Positions 9,663-18,262 are shown, counted from the first letter of the stretch. The stretch: 64,000 bases of DNA from Sinorhizobium chiapasense (GCF_036488675.1 NZ_CP133152.1:930001-994000), one strand, 5' to 3'. Made by a program: numbers and translations. The notes: generated by a model not told the origin, from the letters alone.

Positions 9663-9719
9663 GCATGCCTCCTGTTTTCTCCGACAGTTCCATGGAACGC
9701 CGTTTGGAGATCGTTCTCA

Positions 9720-9733
9720 TTGATACCGATCAA
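9720..9733. promoter_or_regulatory. FixK/FNR-type box
   Basis: TTGATACCGATCAA, a perfect match to the TTGAT-N4-ATCAA consensus. Its centre is about 64 bases upstream of the minus-strand phosphotransferase/P-loop gene start, right for activation at -41.5 with a short leader. Confidence 0.8.
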
Positions 9734-9821
9734 CCAAAGCACTCATCAAAGGAAACCCCCAAGCGGCGGAAGCGTTTCACGAAGTAGCCACGCCGCGCCC
9801 CGGATCGCTCGGCCAGCCGGT

Positions 9822-9835
9822 TTGATGCAGCTCAA
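9822..9835. promoter_or_regulatory. FixK/FNR-type box
   Basis: TTGATGCAGCTCAA, one mismatch from TTGAT-N4-ATCAA. It is centred about 76 bases upstream of the universal stress protein gene on the plus strand. Confidence 0.65.
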
Positions 9836-9904
9836 TGCAGAACGCGGTCGCCCGGTTAGGCTGAGATTCGGTAAACGCAACCAACCCTTCGAGGGAGAAC
9901 GCTC

Positions 9905-10738
9905 ATGGCCTTCAAGACAATCCTCACCGTCACAGGGGTCGACAATTCAGACAGCGATCTGCAAACCGCAGCCGATCTCTGCGGCCAATCGGGTGCCCAT
10001 CTTTCTGTCCTAGTCGTTGCCATGGCTCCGCCACCGCCGATCGGGGAGTATGCGACCGTTTCCACTATATGGCTGGAACAACGCGATCGCGATCGTGAGA
10101 AGCTTGAAGCATCCGTGAACCACGCGCGCGAAACAGTTTCTCGCACGGATGTTTCCTTCGAGATCGACGGCGTCTACGCCGAAGCCGGGACGGCAGATCG
10201 CGACATCGGCGACCGCGCGCTCTACGCCGATCTGGTCTTGATCGGGCCAAGCGTTCTGAGCCAAGCGGACCTGAAGCGGCAGGTGATCAACGGCAGCCTC
10301 TTTCAGGCAATGCGCCCGATCATGCTCATCCCGACCGACAGCAAGCCGAGTCTTGGGCCGAAGACGGTCCTGCTCGCCTGGGACTCGCGCGCGGAAGCTG
10401 CACATGCGGCGCGCGAAGCTCTCGAACTCATGGCGAAGGCGGCCTCGGTCCACGTGACCTTGGTTGATCCGGAGGCCGCTCGTGGAGAGAGCGGCGAGGA
10501 GCCTGGCGCCGATGTCGCTGCCTATCTCGCTCGCCACGGCGTCAACGTGACGGTCGACCAATTGCCGAGCGCGGGCCGTCCTGTCGCGAGCGTGCTCCAG
10601 CAGCATGCCGTCGACATTTCCGCCGACATGATCGTCATGGGAGCATACGGACATTCGCGAGTGCGCGAGCTGATCTTCGGTGGCGTCACGAAGTCAATGC
10701 TCGATGATGCTGCGATCCCCATCTTGATGGCCCGCTGA
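9905..10738 (+). CDS. Tandem-domain universal stress protein
   Basis: A 277-residue cytoplasmic protein with two UspA-like domains (about residues 1-145 and 150-277). The second keeps the nucleotide-binding glycine signature (GAYGHSRVRELIFGG) near the C-terminus; the first lacks a clean one. GAGGGAGAA supports the start. The FixK-type box upstream and the divergent partner with its own box suggest induction under low oxygen, as seen for many rhizobial Usp genes. Confidence 0.88.
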   Translation: MAFKTILTVTGVDNSDSDLQTAADLCGQSGAHLSVLVVAMAPPPPIGEYATVSTIWLEQRDRDREKLEASVNHARETVSRTDVSFEIDGVYAEAGTADRDIGDRALYADLVLIGPSVLSQADLKRQVINGSLFQAMRPIMLIPTDSKPSLGPKTVLLAWDSRAEAAHAAREALELMAKAASVHVTLVDPEAARGESGEEPGADVAAYLARHGVNVTVDQLPSAGRPVASVLQQHAVDISADMIVMGAYGHSRVRELIFGGVTKSMLDDAAIPILMAR

Positions 10739-10957
10739 GCGCCCCGCCGTCGAGGCTGACAGCAACCCGCAGCGCTTGGCCGACCGCGCAGAGCGGATCG
10801 AAGGATCGATGCCGAAGGGAAGACGGCAACACGCACCAAGATCGGGAAGGATCTGGTAAAGTTGCCCGTATCAGACACCGAACGATACTTCTCGGATGGG
10901 GCATCCACCCCTCCGGATGCAGATCGTTACAGACGACGCCAATTGGAGGTTGCACCA

Positions 10958-11377
10958 ATGAGCGAAGCTTGGGACCTGTCGATTTCACCCGAAAAGGTCT
11001 GCTTTTTCATAGTCAAGGCCAGGGAATTCGACGTCAAGGTTGCCGTCACGGACCCCGACCCGGCATCCAACGCATCCGACGACAACATGGCCTCGGTGCT
11101 CGAGGATCAACCGGACGATCCCGTCGAGGCTGAACTTGCGAGCGCGATCTGGGCGCTCAATGAAGACGAGCAGATCGATCTCGTCGCTTTGAGCTGGCTC
11201 GGCCGGGGCGACGGCAAACTGGAAGACTGGGACGACATTCGTGCCCAGGCGGCCGATGCACACAACAAGCGAACGGCCGCCTATCTGCTCGGCATACCGC
11301 TGTTGGCAGACTATCTGGAGGAGGCAATGGCGCAATTCGGCGAGTCCTGCCAGGACTACGAAATGGGGCGCCTCTGA
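10958..11377 (+). CDS. DUF3775-domain protein
   Basis: A 139-residue acidic cytoplasmic protein. The core reads AIWALNEDEQIDLVALSWLGRGDG, then a segment ending in LLGIPLLADYLEEAMAQFG, which matches what I recall of the DUF3775 family, small proteins of unknown function in Rhizobiales. The start at 10958 is set by GGAGG eight bases upstream; longer in-frame starts lack one. It sits between two apparently oxygen-regulated genes and may share their regulon, but no FixK-type box was seen in its own upstream region. Confidence 0.65.
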   Translation: MSEAWDLSISPEKVCFFIVKAREFDVKVAVTDPDPASNASDDNMASVLEDQPDDPVEAELASAIWALNEDEQIDLVALSWLGRGDGKLEDWDDIRAQAADAHNKRTAAYLLGIPLLADYLEEAMAQFGESCQDYEMGRL

Positions 11378-11454
11378 GGTTCCTTGTGCGCCCCGACGAA
11401 CGCGCATGCGTCTGCTTGCGAGCAGAAACCCGCCGCTCGAAATCAAGAGAGCGA

Positions 11455-11468
11455 TTGATTTACGTCAA
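11455..11468. promoter_or_regulatory. FixK/FNR-type box
   Basis: TTGATTTACGTCAA, matching TTGAT-N4-GTCAA, a good Anr/FixK site. It is centred about 88 bases upstream of the GTG of the interrupted DUF4405-like gene. Confidence 0.75.
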
Positions 11469-11549
11469 TAATTACAAATATTTAACTGCGCCTTCAGCGC
11501 TTGGACGCGCTAATGTTCGTCGCAGGGCAACAGAAATCAGAGGTGCACC

Positions 11550-12050
11550 GTGAAAGTCATCCTGCAGTGATATGCGACACCGTTCATCACAGGCCTGTTT
11601 CTCGTTTCGCTCATTTCGGGAATCGCGCTGTTCTTCCATGTCGGCAACGGCGTCTTCAACGAGATGCATGAGTGGCTGAGCATTGTGCTCATCCTGCCGT
11701 TCGCTCTGCATGTCTGGAAGAACTGGCGGTCGATGACGCACTACCTCGGACGTCTTCCGATGACGCTTGCGCTGCTCGTCTCGACAGGAGCAGCCGTTGC
11801 CTTGGCCTGGCCGAGCGGTGAGGGCCGCATCGGCGGGCCGCCGCAGATCGCCTTCAGCCGGCAAATCATCGCCAACACCGCCGACAAGATCGCACCGCTT
11901 CTGGGTCAGACGAGCGAAAGGCTGGTCGAAACACTCAGGGCGCGTGGGTTCGCGGCAGCGGCTCCTGACATGGCCTTGGCCGACATTGCCGCGAAATCGG
12001 GCAAGAACGAATTCCAGCTGGTGCAGGCCCTTTTGCTGCAGCAACCGTGA
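11550..12050 (+). pseudogene. DUF4405-like membrane protein with in-frame stop
   Basis: A GTG at 11550 with AGAGG in front opens a frame reading VKVILQ, then a TGA at 11568-11570, and then continues without interruption to 12050 (YATPFITGLFLVSLISGIALFF and on). The hydrophobic helix directly after the stop, the His-containing FFHVGNG...MHEWLSIVLILPFALHVWKNW and a second helix further on are those of DUF4405/cytochrome-b-like membrane proteins. The first ATG after the stop (11664) would lose the first helix. The single base that makes TGA instead of CGA or TGG explains the break. It could be a true nonsense mutation or a sequencing error; readthrough is less likely. Confidence 0.65.
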
Positions 12051-12109
12051 CGACCAGCCAAGAGATCACGACTTTATTCTACAAGCTTGCAATACAAACA
12101 CATGCTAGT

Positions 12110-12199
12110 GGTATCGGCCTAACATAAGAGTCCGGCTTTGGATTCCTTTTGGCGAAAGCGCATCCGAGTCTGGTGCACGCGCACAGGAATATCCTTCAT
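12110..12199. mobile_element. IS630-type left-end remnant, copy A
   Basis: GGTATCGGCCTAACATAAGAG and the following 70 bases match the sequence at 13280-13370, which runs into an IS630-type transposase gene in the same orientation. Here the similarity stops after ATATCCTTCA, before the transposase coding region proper. It is a truncated, more diverged end fragment. Confidence 0.7.
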
Positions 12200-12238
12200 T
12201 TCGTGAATTGCGCGGACAGCTCATCAGACGGTCGGCTA

Positions 12239-13177
12239 TTAGGACTTAACACTGGCGGCTTCCATGAGTCGCGCCGTAGCTTCACTCTCGCTCTCAACGA
12301 AGCGCGCGAACTCGGGCTGCGTCATGCTCATTGGCTCGCCCCCGTGTCTGGCGATCCATTCGGGCAGATCCGCTCCGGCGAGTACGCGGCCAACGTCATT
12401 CGCGAGCTTGTCAACCACGCCGCTCGGCGTGCCAGCCGGCACCCACATTCCATACCAGATCGGGAAGTTGAACCCGACGACGCCTGCCTCCGCGATCGTC
12501 GGTACCTGCGGGAGCAAGGTTGAGCGCCGCGCGGTACTGACGCCCAGCGCAACGAGTGTGCCGTCGCGAATGTGGGGCAGGACAAGAGAGATTGGCACCA
12601 AATAGTAGTTGAAGCGCCCCGCTATCGCGTTGACGATCGTATCGGCGTTCGAATCGTTCGGTGAGGGGAGCACATGCAGCGCCTTGATCCCCGCCGCTTG
12701 ATTGAATTTCTCGACTCCAACATGTGTGCCGGTGCCTATGCCGGTCGATCCGAACTTGAGCTCACCTGGCCTCGCCTTTGCCGCCGCAATGAGCTCGCCG
12801 ACCGTAGTGACACCAGGCGCCTTGCCTGCGACGAGTACGTAAGCTTGCCTTGTAAGCGGAATGACCGGAATGAAATCCTTCAACGGGTCATACGGGAGGT
12901 CCTTCGAGAGTCCCGCACTGTATGCCTGAGCGTTGGTGTTTATCAGCAGCGTGCGGCCGTCGGCGGGTGACTTCGCGACCTGTGCAGGGCCCGCAGTGGC
13001 TCCCGCACCGGGGATGTTCTCTACTGTCACCGGTTGGCCCCACAGCTCAGAGAGCTTCGGGGCCAGGGCACGGGCCAACAGATCGGGCCCGCCGCCCGCT
13101 CCAAACGGCTCAATTATGCGCACCGGCTTGCCCGGATAGTCTGGTGCGGACGCGGCCAGTTTTGTTGCGCTTCTCAT
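12239..13177 (-). CDS. Tripartite tricarboxylate (Bug/TctC) receptor without signal peptide
   Basis: A 312-residue protein of the Bug/TctC solute-receptor family: YPGKPVRIIEPFGAGGGPDLLARALAP at the N-terminus, then PGAGATAGPAQVAKSPADGRTLLINTNAQ, and a C-terminal segment with PEWIARHGGEPMSMTQPEFARFVESE. Members bind carboxylates in the periplasm. This one lacks the hydrophobic signal segment: the frame starts MRSATKLAASAPDYPGKP with GAGG just upstream. No TctA/TctB membrane genes are near. IS630 remnants flank it on both sides, so it looks like an acquired or rearranged orphan that may have lost its export signal. Confidence 0.75.
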   Translation of the reverse strand: MRSATKLAASAPDYPGKPVRIIEPFGAGGGPDLLARALAPKLSELWGQPVTVENIPGAGATAGPAQVAKSPADGRTLLINTNAQAYSAGLSKDLPYDPLKDFIPVIPLTRQAYVLVAGKAPGVTTVGELIAAAKARPGELKFGSTGIGTGTHVGVEKFNQAAGIKALHVLPSPNDSNADTIVNAIAGRFNYYLVPISLVLPHIRDGTLVALGVSTARRSTLLPQVPTIAEAGVVGFNFPIWYGMWVPAGTPSGVVDKLANDVGRVLAGADLPEWIARHGGEPMSMTQPEFARFVESESEATARLMEAASVKS

Positions 13178-13279
13178 CGTGTCCTCATGTCTCCCGGCAC
13201 ATTTAACGAGAAAAGCAACGCAATTGATCGAGGCGTCAGTCCCATAAGATCTCTCTTAGCGTCACTCAAAAGGCTACCT

Positions 13280-13830
13280 GGTATCGGCCTAATATAGCCT
13301 AACATAAGAGCTCGGTGTGGGATTCGCTTTGGCGAAAGCGCATGCGAGTCTGGTGCATGCGTACAGGAATATCCTTCACCGTTTCGCCGACCGATCGCCA
13401 GCGACTGATGGCTGTCGTCAAAGATCGCAATACGCCGCAGAAGCACGTCTGGCGCGCCGAGATCATCCTGCTGAGCGCTGACGGCGCCGGTACCGTCGAG
13501 ATCATGCGGCAGACCGGCAAGTCCAAGACCTGCGTGTGGCGCTGGCAGGAGCGCTTCGCCGCGGCAGGCTTCGAAGGACTGTTGCGCGACAAGACGCGGC
13601 CATCGCGCATTCCCCCGCTCGGCGCCCAAGTGGCCGTACGCGTGGTGGCGCAGACGTTGACGGACCCGCCGGGCGAGACCACACACTGGACCTCCGACAT
13701 GATGGCGCAGACTGCCGGCATCAGCGCCAGCGCGGTCAGACGCATCTGGAAGGCGCACGGCCTGGCGCCCCATCGCTGGCGGCAGTTCAAGCTCTCCAAC
13801 GATCCCCAGTTCGTCGACAAGCTGCGCGAC
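13280..13830 (+). mobile_element. IS630-family transposase fragment with left end, copy B
   Basis: The left end (13280 on) repeats copy A. The transposase frame starts at 13357 (MRTGISFTVSPTDRQRL) and shows the IS630 helix-turn-helix part: VWRAEIILLSADGAGTVEIM, GKSKTCVWRWQERF, and GLAPHRWRQFKLSNDPQFVDKLRD. Family similarity ends at about 13830. The frame then runs on into unrelated sequence; about 158 of some 350 residues remain and the DDE catalytic core is missing. It is a dead remnant. No right end was found before minE. Confidence 0.82.
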
Positions 13831-13909
13831 GGCGAGGCAGCCTCGACGGGTGTGTCCCGGCCGCTCCCTCGCGGCCGAGACTATCCTTGGCCTTGCAGGC
13901 CTTCCTCTC

Positions 13910-14173
13910 TCAGGCTGCCCGCACGCTTGCGTCGAGCGGGATCTCGATATCGACCTCGAGAGTCGAGACATGTTCGCCGCGGTCCATCTTCACGTTCACT
14001 TTGTCACGGTCGACCTGAACGTGCTTGGCGATAACCGCGAGGATTTCCTCCCGCAGTTGCGCTACCAGGTCCGAGTGACCGACCGAGGCGCGCTCATGTG
14101 CGAGCAGGACCTGGAGGCGTTCGCGCGCTGTCGGCGCGGAAGTCTGCTTGCTGAAAAAGCTGAAAATACTCAT
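13910..14173 (-). CDS. minE: Cell division topological specificity factor MinE
   Basis: An 87-residue MinE, which stimulates the MinD ATPase and drives its movement so that FtsZ rings form at mid-cell. It starts [29 protein letters not shown], where the short N-terminal amphipathic stretch binds the membrane, and continues with [20 protein letters not shown] and an EVDIEIPL strand. The start overlaps the minD stop by four bases (ATGA), so it is the last gene of minC-minD-minE. An IS630 fragment ends about 80 bases beyond its stop. Confidence 0.95.
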   Translation of the reverse strand: MSIFSFFSKQTSAPTARERLQVLLAHERASVGHSDLVAQLREEILAVIAKHVQVDRDKVNVKMDRGEHVSTLEVDIEIPLDASVRAA

Positions 14174-14988
14174 GCTGCCCTCCGCCCGAATATCTTTCCG
14201 AACAGGCCGCCGCGCTTCTCACCTGGAATGGTGATCGGAACCGTTTCGCCGGCAAGCCGCCGTGCGGCATCAAGGTAGGCGAGCGCCGGTGCGCTGCGGC
14301 TGTCGGCGATCGTGACCGGTGCGCCGATGTTGGAAGCGCGCAGCACATCCATGCTTTCGGGAACGATACCGAGCAGCGGGATCGAGAGGATCTCGAGCAC
14401 GTCATCGACCTTCAGCATGTCGCCGCGCTCTGCGCGGTTGGCGTCGTAACGGGTCAGCAGCAGATGCTTTTCGACCCGCTCGCCGCGTTCCGCTCTCTCC
14501 GTCTTGGAGTCGAGAAGGCCGATGATGCGATCCGAGTCGCGAACCGACGAGACTTCCGGGTTGGTGACGATGACGGCAACGTCGGCATGGCGCATGGCGA
14601 GCGTGGCACCGCGTTCGATGCCGGCCGGGCTGTCGCAGATGATCCAGTCGAAGTGCTTCTTCAACTCGGCCATCACCTTTTCGACGCCCTCGGCTGTCAG
14701 GCTATCCTTGTCGCGCGTCTGCGACGCCGGCAGCAGGAACAGCGTTTCGAGCCGCTTGTCGCGGATCAGCGCCTGCGGCAGCTTGGCGTCGCCTTGTATG
14801 ACATTGACCAGGTCATAAACGACTCGCCGCTCCGCGCCCATGACGAGATCGAGATTGCGCAGGCCGACGTCGAAATCGACGACTACGGTCTTCTCGTTCC
14901 TCTGCGCCAATGCCGCACCGAGTGCGGCGGTAGACGTCGTCTTGCCGACGCCGCCCTTACCCGATGTAACCACGATTACTTTCGCCAT
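14170..14988 (-). CDS. minD: Septum site-determining ATPase MinD
   Basis: A 272-residue ParA/MinD-type ATPase that binds the inner membrane in its ATP form and recruits MinC. The deviant Walker A motif GKGGVGKTT is at residues 10-18. [14 protein letters not shown] and [11 protein letters not shown] follow. A basic C-terminal tail ([11 protein letters not shown]) should form the membrane-targeting helix. It lies 32 bases after minC and overlaps minE. Confidence 0.97.
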   Translation of the reverse strand: MAKVIVVTSGKGGVGKTTSTAALGAALAQRNEKTVVVDFDVGLRNLDLVMGAERRVVYDLVNVIQGDAKLPQALIRDKRLETLFLLPASQTRDKDSLTAEGVEKVMAELKKHFDWIICDSPAGIERGATLAMRHADVAVIVTNPEVSSVRDSDRIIGLLDSKTERAERGERVEKHLLLTRYDANRAERGDMLKVDDVLEILSIPLLGIVPESMDVLRASNIGAPVTIADSRSAPALAYLDAARRLAGETVPITIPGEKRGGLFGKIFGRRAA

Positions 14989-15020
14989 CTTGCACTCCTG
15001 TTTCCCGGCCGGCAGCCGGC

Positions 15021-15773
15021 TCAGTTAAGTCTCTCTGCCATGATTGAATCTCCTTCGAGCCAAAGCTGCACCGCTTGCCCGCGAAGGTGTGGCGCCATGT
15101 CGTCGGCCGTCTTGTAGACACCGTCGATTGCCAGCAATTCTGCTTCAAGCTTACGGCAGAAGATGCGCGCCGAGGCATTACCCACGGATCCCGCCAGCGC
15201 TCGTCCCCGCAGCGTTCCGTAGATGTGAACCGAACCACCCGCGATGATTTCCGCGCCCGAGGCAACCGACCCGACGACGGTGACATCGCCTTCGGGAAAG
15301 ATCACCGATTGCCCGGAACGGACGGGCTCCTTGATGATGATCGAAGGCATTGCCCTGACCACCTGCGCCTCGGCACGAACGACAGGTTCTGCCGGCTTGC
15401 CGTGGCCGGATTTCGCCGGCTCCGCGGTCAAATCGGCTGACGGAACCTCGAAATCGGGGGCGGGCCGGCCACCCTTCATGGCCGGCGGCATGCCCGGCTC
15501 GAACAGTGAGGGGCGTCCACCTTCGATGCCCATGATCCGCACGTTGCGTTTCGCGAGCTCGCCGATCAGCGCCTTCAGCTGCGTTCGATCGAACTCGATG
15601 TCTTCCACATCGAGGACAACCGGCCTTCCCAGGAAAAACCCCGCTGAACGCGAGGCTAAGTCGTCGAGCCGGGTAAGCCATCCATCGAGAGGCAGTTCCG
15701 GAGAAAGCACGAGCGCCAGGAATGAGCGGCCCTTGATACGGATCGAGCGAGTATCTGTTAGCACTTTGGTCAT
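15021..15773 (-). CDS. minC: Septum site-determining protein MinC
   Basis: A 250-residue inhibitor of FtsZ polymerisation. The N-terminal domain (about 1-100, IRIKGRSFLALVLSPELPLDGW ... VVLDVEDIEF) is joined by a Pro/Glu/Lys-rich linker to the C-terminal beta-helix (VRSGQSVIFPEGDVTVVGSVASGAEIIAGGSVHIYGTLRGRALAG) that binds MinD. It is first in minCDE. A full CtrA box lies upstream, so cell-cycle control is expected. Confidence 0.95.
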   Translation of the reverse strand: MTKVLTDTRSIRIKGRSFLALVLSPELPLDGWLTRLDDLASRSAGFFLGRPVVLDVEDIEFDRTQLKALIGELAKRNVRIMGIEGGRPSLFEPGMPPAMKGGRPAPDFEVPSADLTAEPAKSGHGKPAEPVVRAEAQVVRAMPSIIIKEPVRSGQSVIFPEGDVTVVGSVASGAEIIAGGSVHIYGTLRGRALAGSVGNASARIFCRKLEAELLAIDGVYKTADDMAPHLRGQAVQLWLEGDSIMAERLN

Positions 15774-15814
15774 CTACGTTAATTTTTGGTTGCCAAGATT
15801 TACGTGAATCGCGG

Positions 15815-15830
15815 TTAACAAATGGTTAAC
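15815..15830. promoter_or_regulatory. CtrA binding site upstream of minC
   Basis: TTAACAAATGGTTAAC matches the full alphaproteobacterial CtrA consensus TTAA-N7-TTAAC. It lies 42-57 bases upstream of the minC ATG, where CtrA could act on the min promoter. Confidence 0.75.
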
Positions 15831-16217
15831 CAAGGCACCCTGCATGAAGCTGGAGAGCCAGATTTGACGGCAGAAAAAGCGCCCCTGAAAACGCGACGGT
15901 ACGCTGGCAAGAACGATGATTTGCAGCTGCTGCAGCGATCTCGGCGTGGGACGCGGTGAAGCCTGCGCCCAAGTCGGGCCGGCGATCGCCTGGCACTCCT
16001 TCGTCCCGAAACTTCGACGCGCTTCGATTCGCTGCCCGCCATCGGCCGACGAATCGTTGGCGCCTGATTGCGGGCAAGGTCGCTCCCCTCTCCAGCGCAG
16101 GGAGACGCCCGCCGAAGGTCAGTCGGTCGCGGCCATGCCGCCGCCAAGCCACTCACATCTTCCGCTGAAGGGCCACGCCCGCTCGCGGCTGTGAACTGTT
16201 ACAGAAACGATAAGAAA
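15831..16217. other. Intergenic region between minC and the phn operon
   Basis: Nearly 390 bases with no frame that has a ribosome binding site or family likeness. It separates two divergent operons. Regulatory sites sit at both edges: the CtrA box by minC and the PhoB-like box by phnC. Confidence 0.5.
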
Positions 16218-16235
16218 CTGACATTTGGCGTTCAT
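16218..16235 (+). promoter_or_regulatory. PhoB box-like site upstream of phnC
   Basis: CTGACAT-TTGG-CGTTCAT resembles two 7-base PhoB half-sites (consensus CTGTCAT) separated by four bases, matching 6/7 and 5/7. Another CTGT-rich stretch (CTGTGAACTGTTACAG) lies at 16189-16204. The site is 63 bases upstream of the phnC start and fits induction under phosphate starvation. Confidence 0.6.
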
Positions 16236-16297
16236 CTAGCGCCGCTATGGCAGGTGTCATACCGATGACCGGTCCCCCTAAAAAGGAACTGCTGCCA

Positions 16298-17140
16298 ATG
16301 TTTCAGTTGAAGAATGTAACCCGCCGGTTCGGCACGAAAACAGCCGTCAGCTCGGTTACCTTCGACATCCCGCAGGGTCAGATGGTCGGCATCATCGGCC
16401 GCTCGGGTGCCGGCAAGTCGACGCTGCTGCGCATGGTCAACCGGTTGGTCGATCTCTCGTCCGGCTCGATCGAATTCGGCGGCACGGAAGTATCCTCGCT
16501 CCGCGGTGCGGCGCTCCGAAACTGGCAGCGCGATTGCGCGATGATCTTCCAGCAGTTCAACCTCGTGCCGCGGCTCGACGTCTTGACCAATGTCCTGCTC
16601 GGCCGCCTCAACCACCGCTCGACGGCGCTCAGCATCCTCAACATGTTCACACGCGAAGAGCGGATCATGGCGATCGGCGCGCTCGAGCGCCTCGGCATCG
16701 AGCAGACGGCGTTGCAGCCAGCAGGCACGCTTTCTGGCGGTCAGCAGCAGCGCGTCGCGATCGCCCGCGCGCTGATGCAGCAGCCGAAGGTGCTGCTCGC
16801 CGATGAGCCGATCGCCTCGCTCGACCCGCTCAACGCCAAGATCGTCATGGATGCGCTGCGCGACATCAACGAGCGCGACGGAATCACCGTCATAACCAAC
16901 CTGCACACGCTCGACACCGCACGGAGCTATTGCGAACGGATCATCGGCATGGCGCATGGGCGCGTCGTGTTCGACGGGCAACCGAAGGATCTGACCGCCG
17001 CAGCCGTCGCCGAAATTTACGGCGCAGACACCGCAATCGAAGAATCGATGACCTCGACAAGCATCAATATCCCCGCGGCACTCCCGCAGGAAAACACCGC
17101 ATCGGCTGGCCTCAAGCCGCTGGCATTGGCTGGTCTCTGA
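16298..17140 (+). CDS. phnC: Phosphonate/phosphate ABC transporter ATP-binding protein
   Basis: A 280-residue ABC ATPase energising uptake through the two permeases downstream. Walker [10 protein letters not shown] is at about residues 34-42, the Q-loop in [19 protein letters not shown], the signature in [15 protein letters not shown] and Walker B in [13 protein letters not shown]. The wording around the signature is that of PhnC. The start at 16298 follows AAGGA; an upstream in-frame ATG at 16247 has no site. It heads phnC-D-E-E2, equivalent to the phoCDET system of S. meliloti, behind a PhoB-like box. Confidence 0.92.
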   Translation: MFQLKNVTRRFGTKTAVSSVTFDIPQGQMVGIIGRSGAGKSTLLRMVNRLVDLSSGSIEFGGTEVSSLRGAALRNWQRDCAMIFQQFNLVPRLDVLTNVLLGRLNHRSTALSILNMFTREERIMAIGALERLGIEQTALQPAGTLSGGQQQRVAIARALMQQPKVLLADEPIASLDPLNAKIVMDALRDINERDGITVITNLHTLDTARSYCERIIGMAHGRVVFDGQPKDLTAAAVAEIYGADTAIEESMTSTSINIPAALPQENTASAGLKPLALAGL

Positions 17141-17230
17141 CGACCCGCCACGATCGAGCGCCCGCGTCAAGGGCACCTCTTTGCAACCGATATCGATCCG
17201 GCGCGGCCGGATAAACGGGAGACGAACCTC

Positions 17231-18136
17231 ATGTTGAAGAAAGCTCTTTTGGGCGCCGTTGCGCTCTTCGCCCTCGTCGGTCAGGCTCAGGCCGAAGACC
17301 TCAAGGAATTCCGCATCGGCATCCTTGGCGGCGAGAACGAAGCCGACCGCCTGCGTAATTTCCAGTGCCTGGTCGACAAGCTCCCGGCCGCAATCGGCGT
17401 CGAAAAGGTCTCGCTGTTCCCGGCCGCCGACTATGACGGCGTCATCCAGGGCCTGCTCGGCGGTACGCTCGACTACGCCGAGCTCGGCGCCTCCGGCTAT
17501 GCCAAGATCTACCTCGCCAAGGCAGACGCGGTCGAGCCGATCCTGACGACGGTACAGACCGACGGCTCCACGGGCTACCACTCGATCATGGTTGCCCGCA
17601 AGGACTCCGGCATCAGCAAGCTCGAAGACCTCAAGGGCAAGAAGCTCGGCTTCGCCGATCCGGATTCGACCTCCGGCTACCTCGTCCCCCTCGTCACGCT
17701 CCCGGAAGCCATCGGCGCGCCGGTCAAGGAATTCTTCGGTGAAACCGGCTTCGGCGGCGGCCACGAGAACCTGGTGCTCGAAGTCGTCAAGGGCACGTTC
17801 GATGCCGGCACGACCTTCGGTTCGGGCATCGGCGAATTCAAGGACGGCTACACTTCGGGCAACCTGCGCAAGATGGTCGACAAGGGTGTCGTCGACATGA
17901 ACGACCTCGTCGAGCTCTGGAAGTCGCCGCTGATCCCGAACGGCCCGATCGTCGTGCGCACTTCGATGAACGACGACATGAAGGCGAAGTTCAAGCAGTT
18001 CATGATGGACCTGCCGAAGACCGACGCCGCCTGCTTCTCGGCCATCCAAGGCGGCGACTTCTCCGGCTTCACCGAAGTTAATGCCGATTTCTACAAGCCG
18101 ATCATCGACGCTCGCAAGGCAACGATCGGCGGCTGA
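17231..18136 (+). CDS. phnD: Phosphonate/phosphate periplasmic binding protein
   Basis: A 301-residue binding protein with a clean signal peptide (MLKKALLGAVALFALVGQAQA, cut before EDLKEF). Family features include RIGILGGENEADRLRNFQCLVDKL, the YDGVIQGLLGGTLDYAELGASGYAKIY block and the GGHENLVLEVVKGTFDAGTTFGSG loop that contacts the ligand. It delivers phosphonate or phosphate to the PhnE permeases. A GGAG-type site precedes the ATG. A palindromic repeat separates it from the first permease gene and may stabilise its mRNA. Confidence 0.92.
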   Translation: MLKKALLGAVALFALVGQAQAEDLKEFRIGILGGENEADRLRNFQCLVDKLPAAIGVEKVSLFPAADYDGVIQGLLGGTLDYAELGASGYAKIYLAKADAVEPILTTVQTDGSTGYHSIMVARKDSGISKLEDLKGKKLGFADPDSTSGYLVPLVTLPEAIGAPVKEFFGETGFGGGHENLVLEVVKGTFDAGTTFGSGIGEFKDGYTSGNLRKMVDKGVVDMNDLVELWKSPLIPNGPIVVRTSMNDDMKAKFKQFMMDLPKTDAACFSAIQGGDFSGFTEVNADFYKPIIDARKATIGG

Positions 18137-18194
18137 TCGCCAGGGCATCAGATACACGCTGGCCATGTTGCAGCGCCGCACAGCGGCGCTGCAA

Positions 18195-18262
18195 CGGTTT
18201 GAGTTGCTGCATGATTTTATCCTTAGATCGAGTTCGATTTAGGAATCATGCAGTAGCGGCCA
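18195..18262. repeat. Dispersed palindromic repeat, copy 3
   Basis: The sequence GGTTTGAGTTGCTGCATGAT, an A/T-rich ATCGAGTTCGAT centre and ATCATGCAGTAGCGGCC form a strong inverted repeat. It matches copies 1919-1987 and 5197-5255. Its place after the binding-protein gene inside the operon suggests it may stabilise the upstream message. Confidence 0.7.

Noticed and set aside
8049..10013. A 654-codon plus-strand frame
   Set aside because: Antisense to the APH/P-loop fusion and running through two FixK boxes; no motif or ribosome binding site.
11568..11570. Selenocysteine or programmed readthrough at the TGA of the DUF4405-like gene
   Set aside because: No SECIS-like hairpin was recognised behind it, and the position (codon 7, before the first helix) has no plausible selenoprotein role.
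12149..12523. Plus-strand 124-codon frame
   Set aside because: Runs from the IS630 remnant into the antisense of the Bug receptor gene; a chance frame.
13831..14034. Continuation of the IS630 transposase frame
   Set aside because: After about 13830 the sequence no longer resembles IS630 proteins and overlaps minE on the other strand; the true element is truncated.
16232..18181. A 649-codon minus-strand frame across phnC-phnD
   Set aside because: Antisense shadow of two well-supported genes; Asp/Arg-rich sequence without any family motif.
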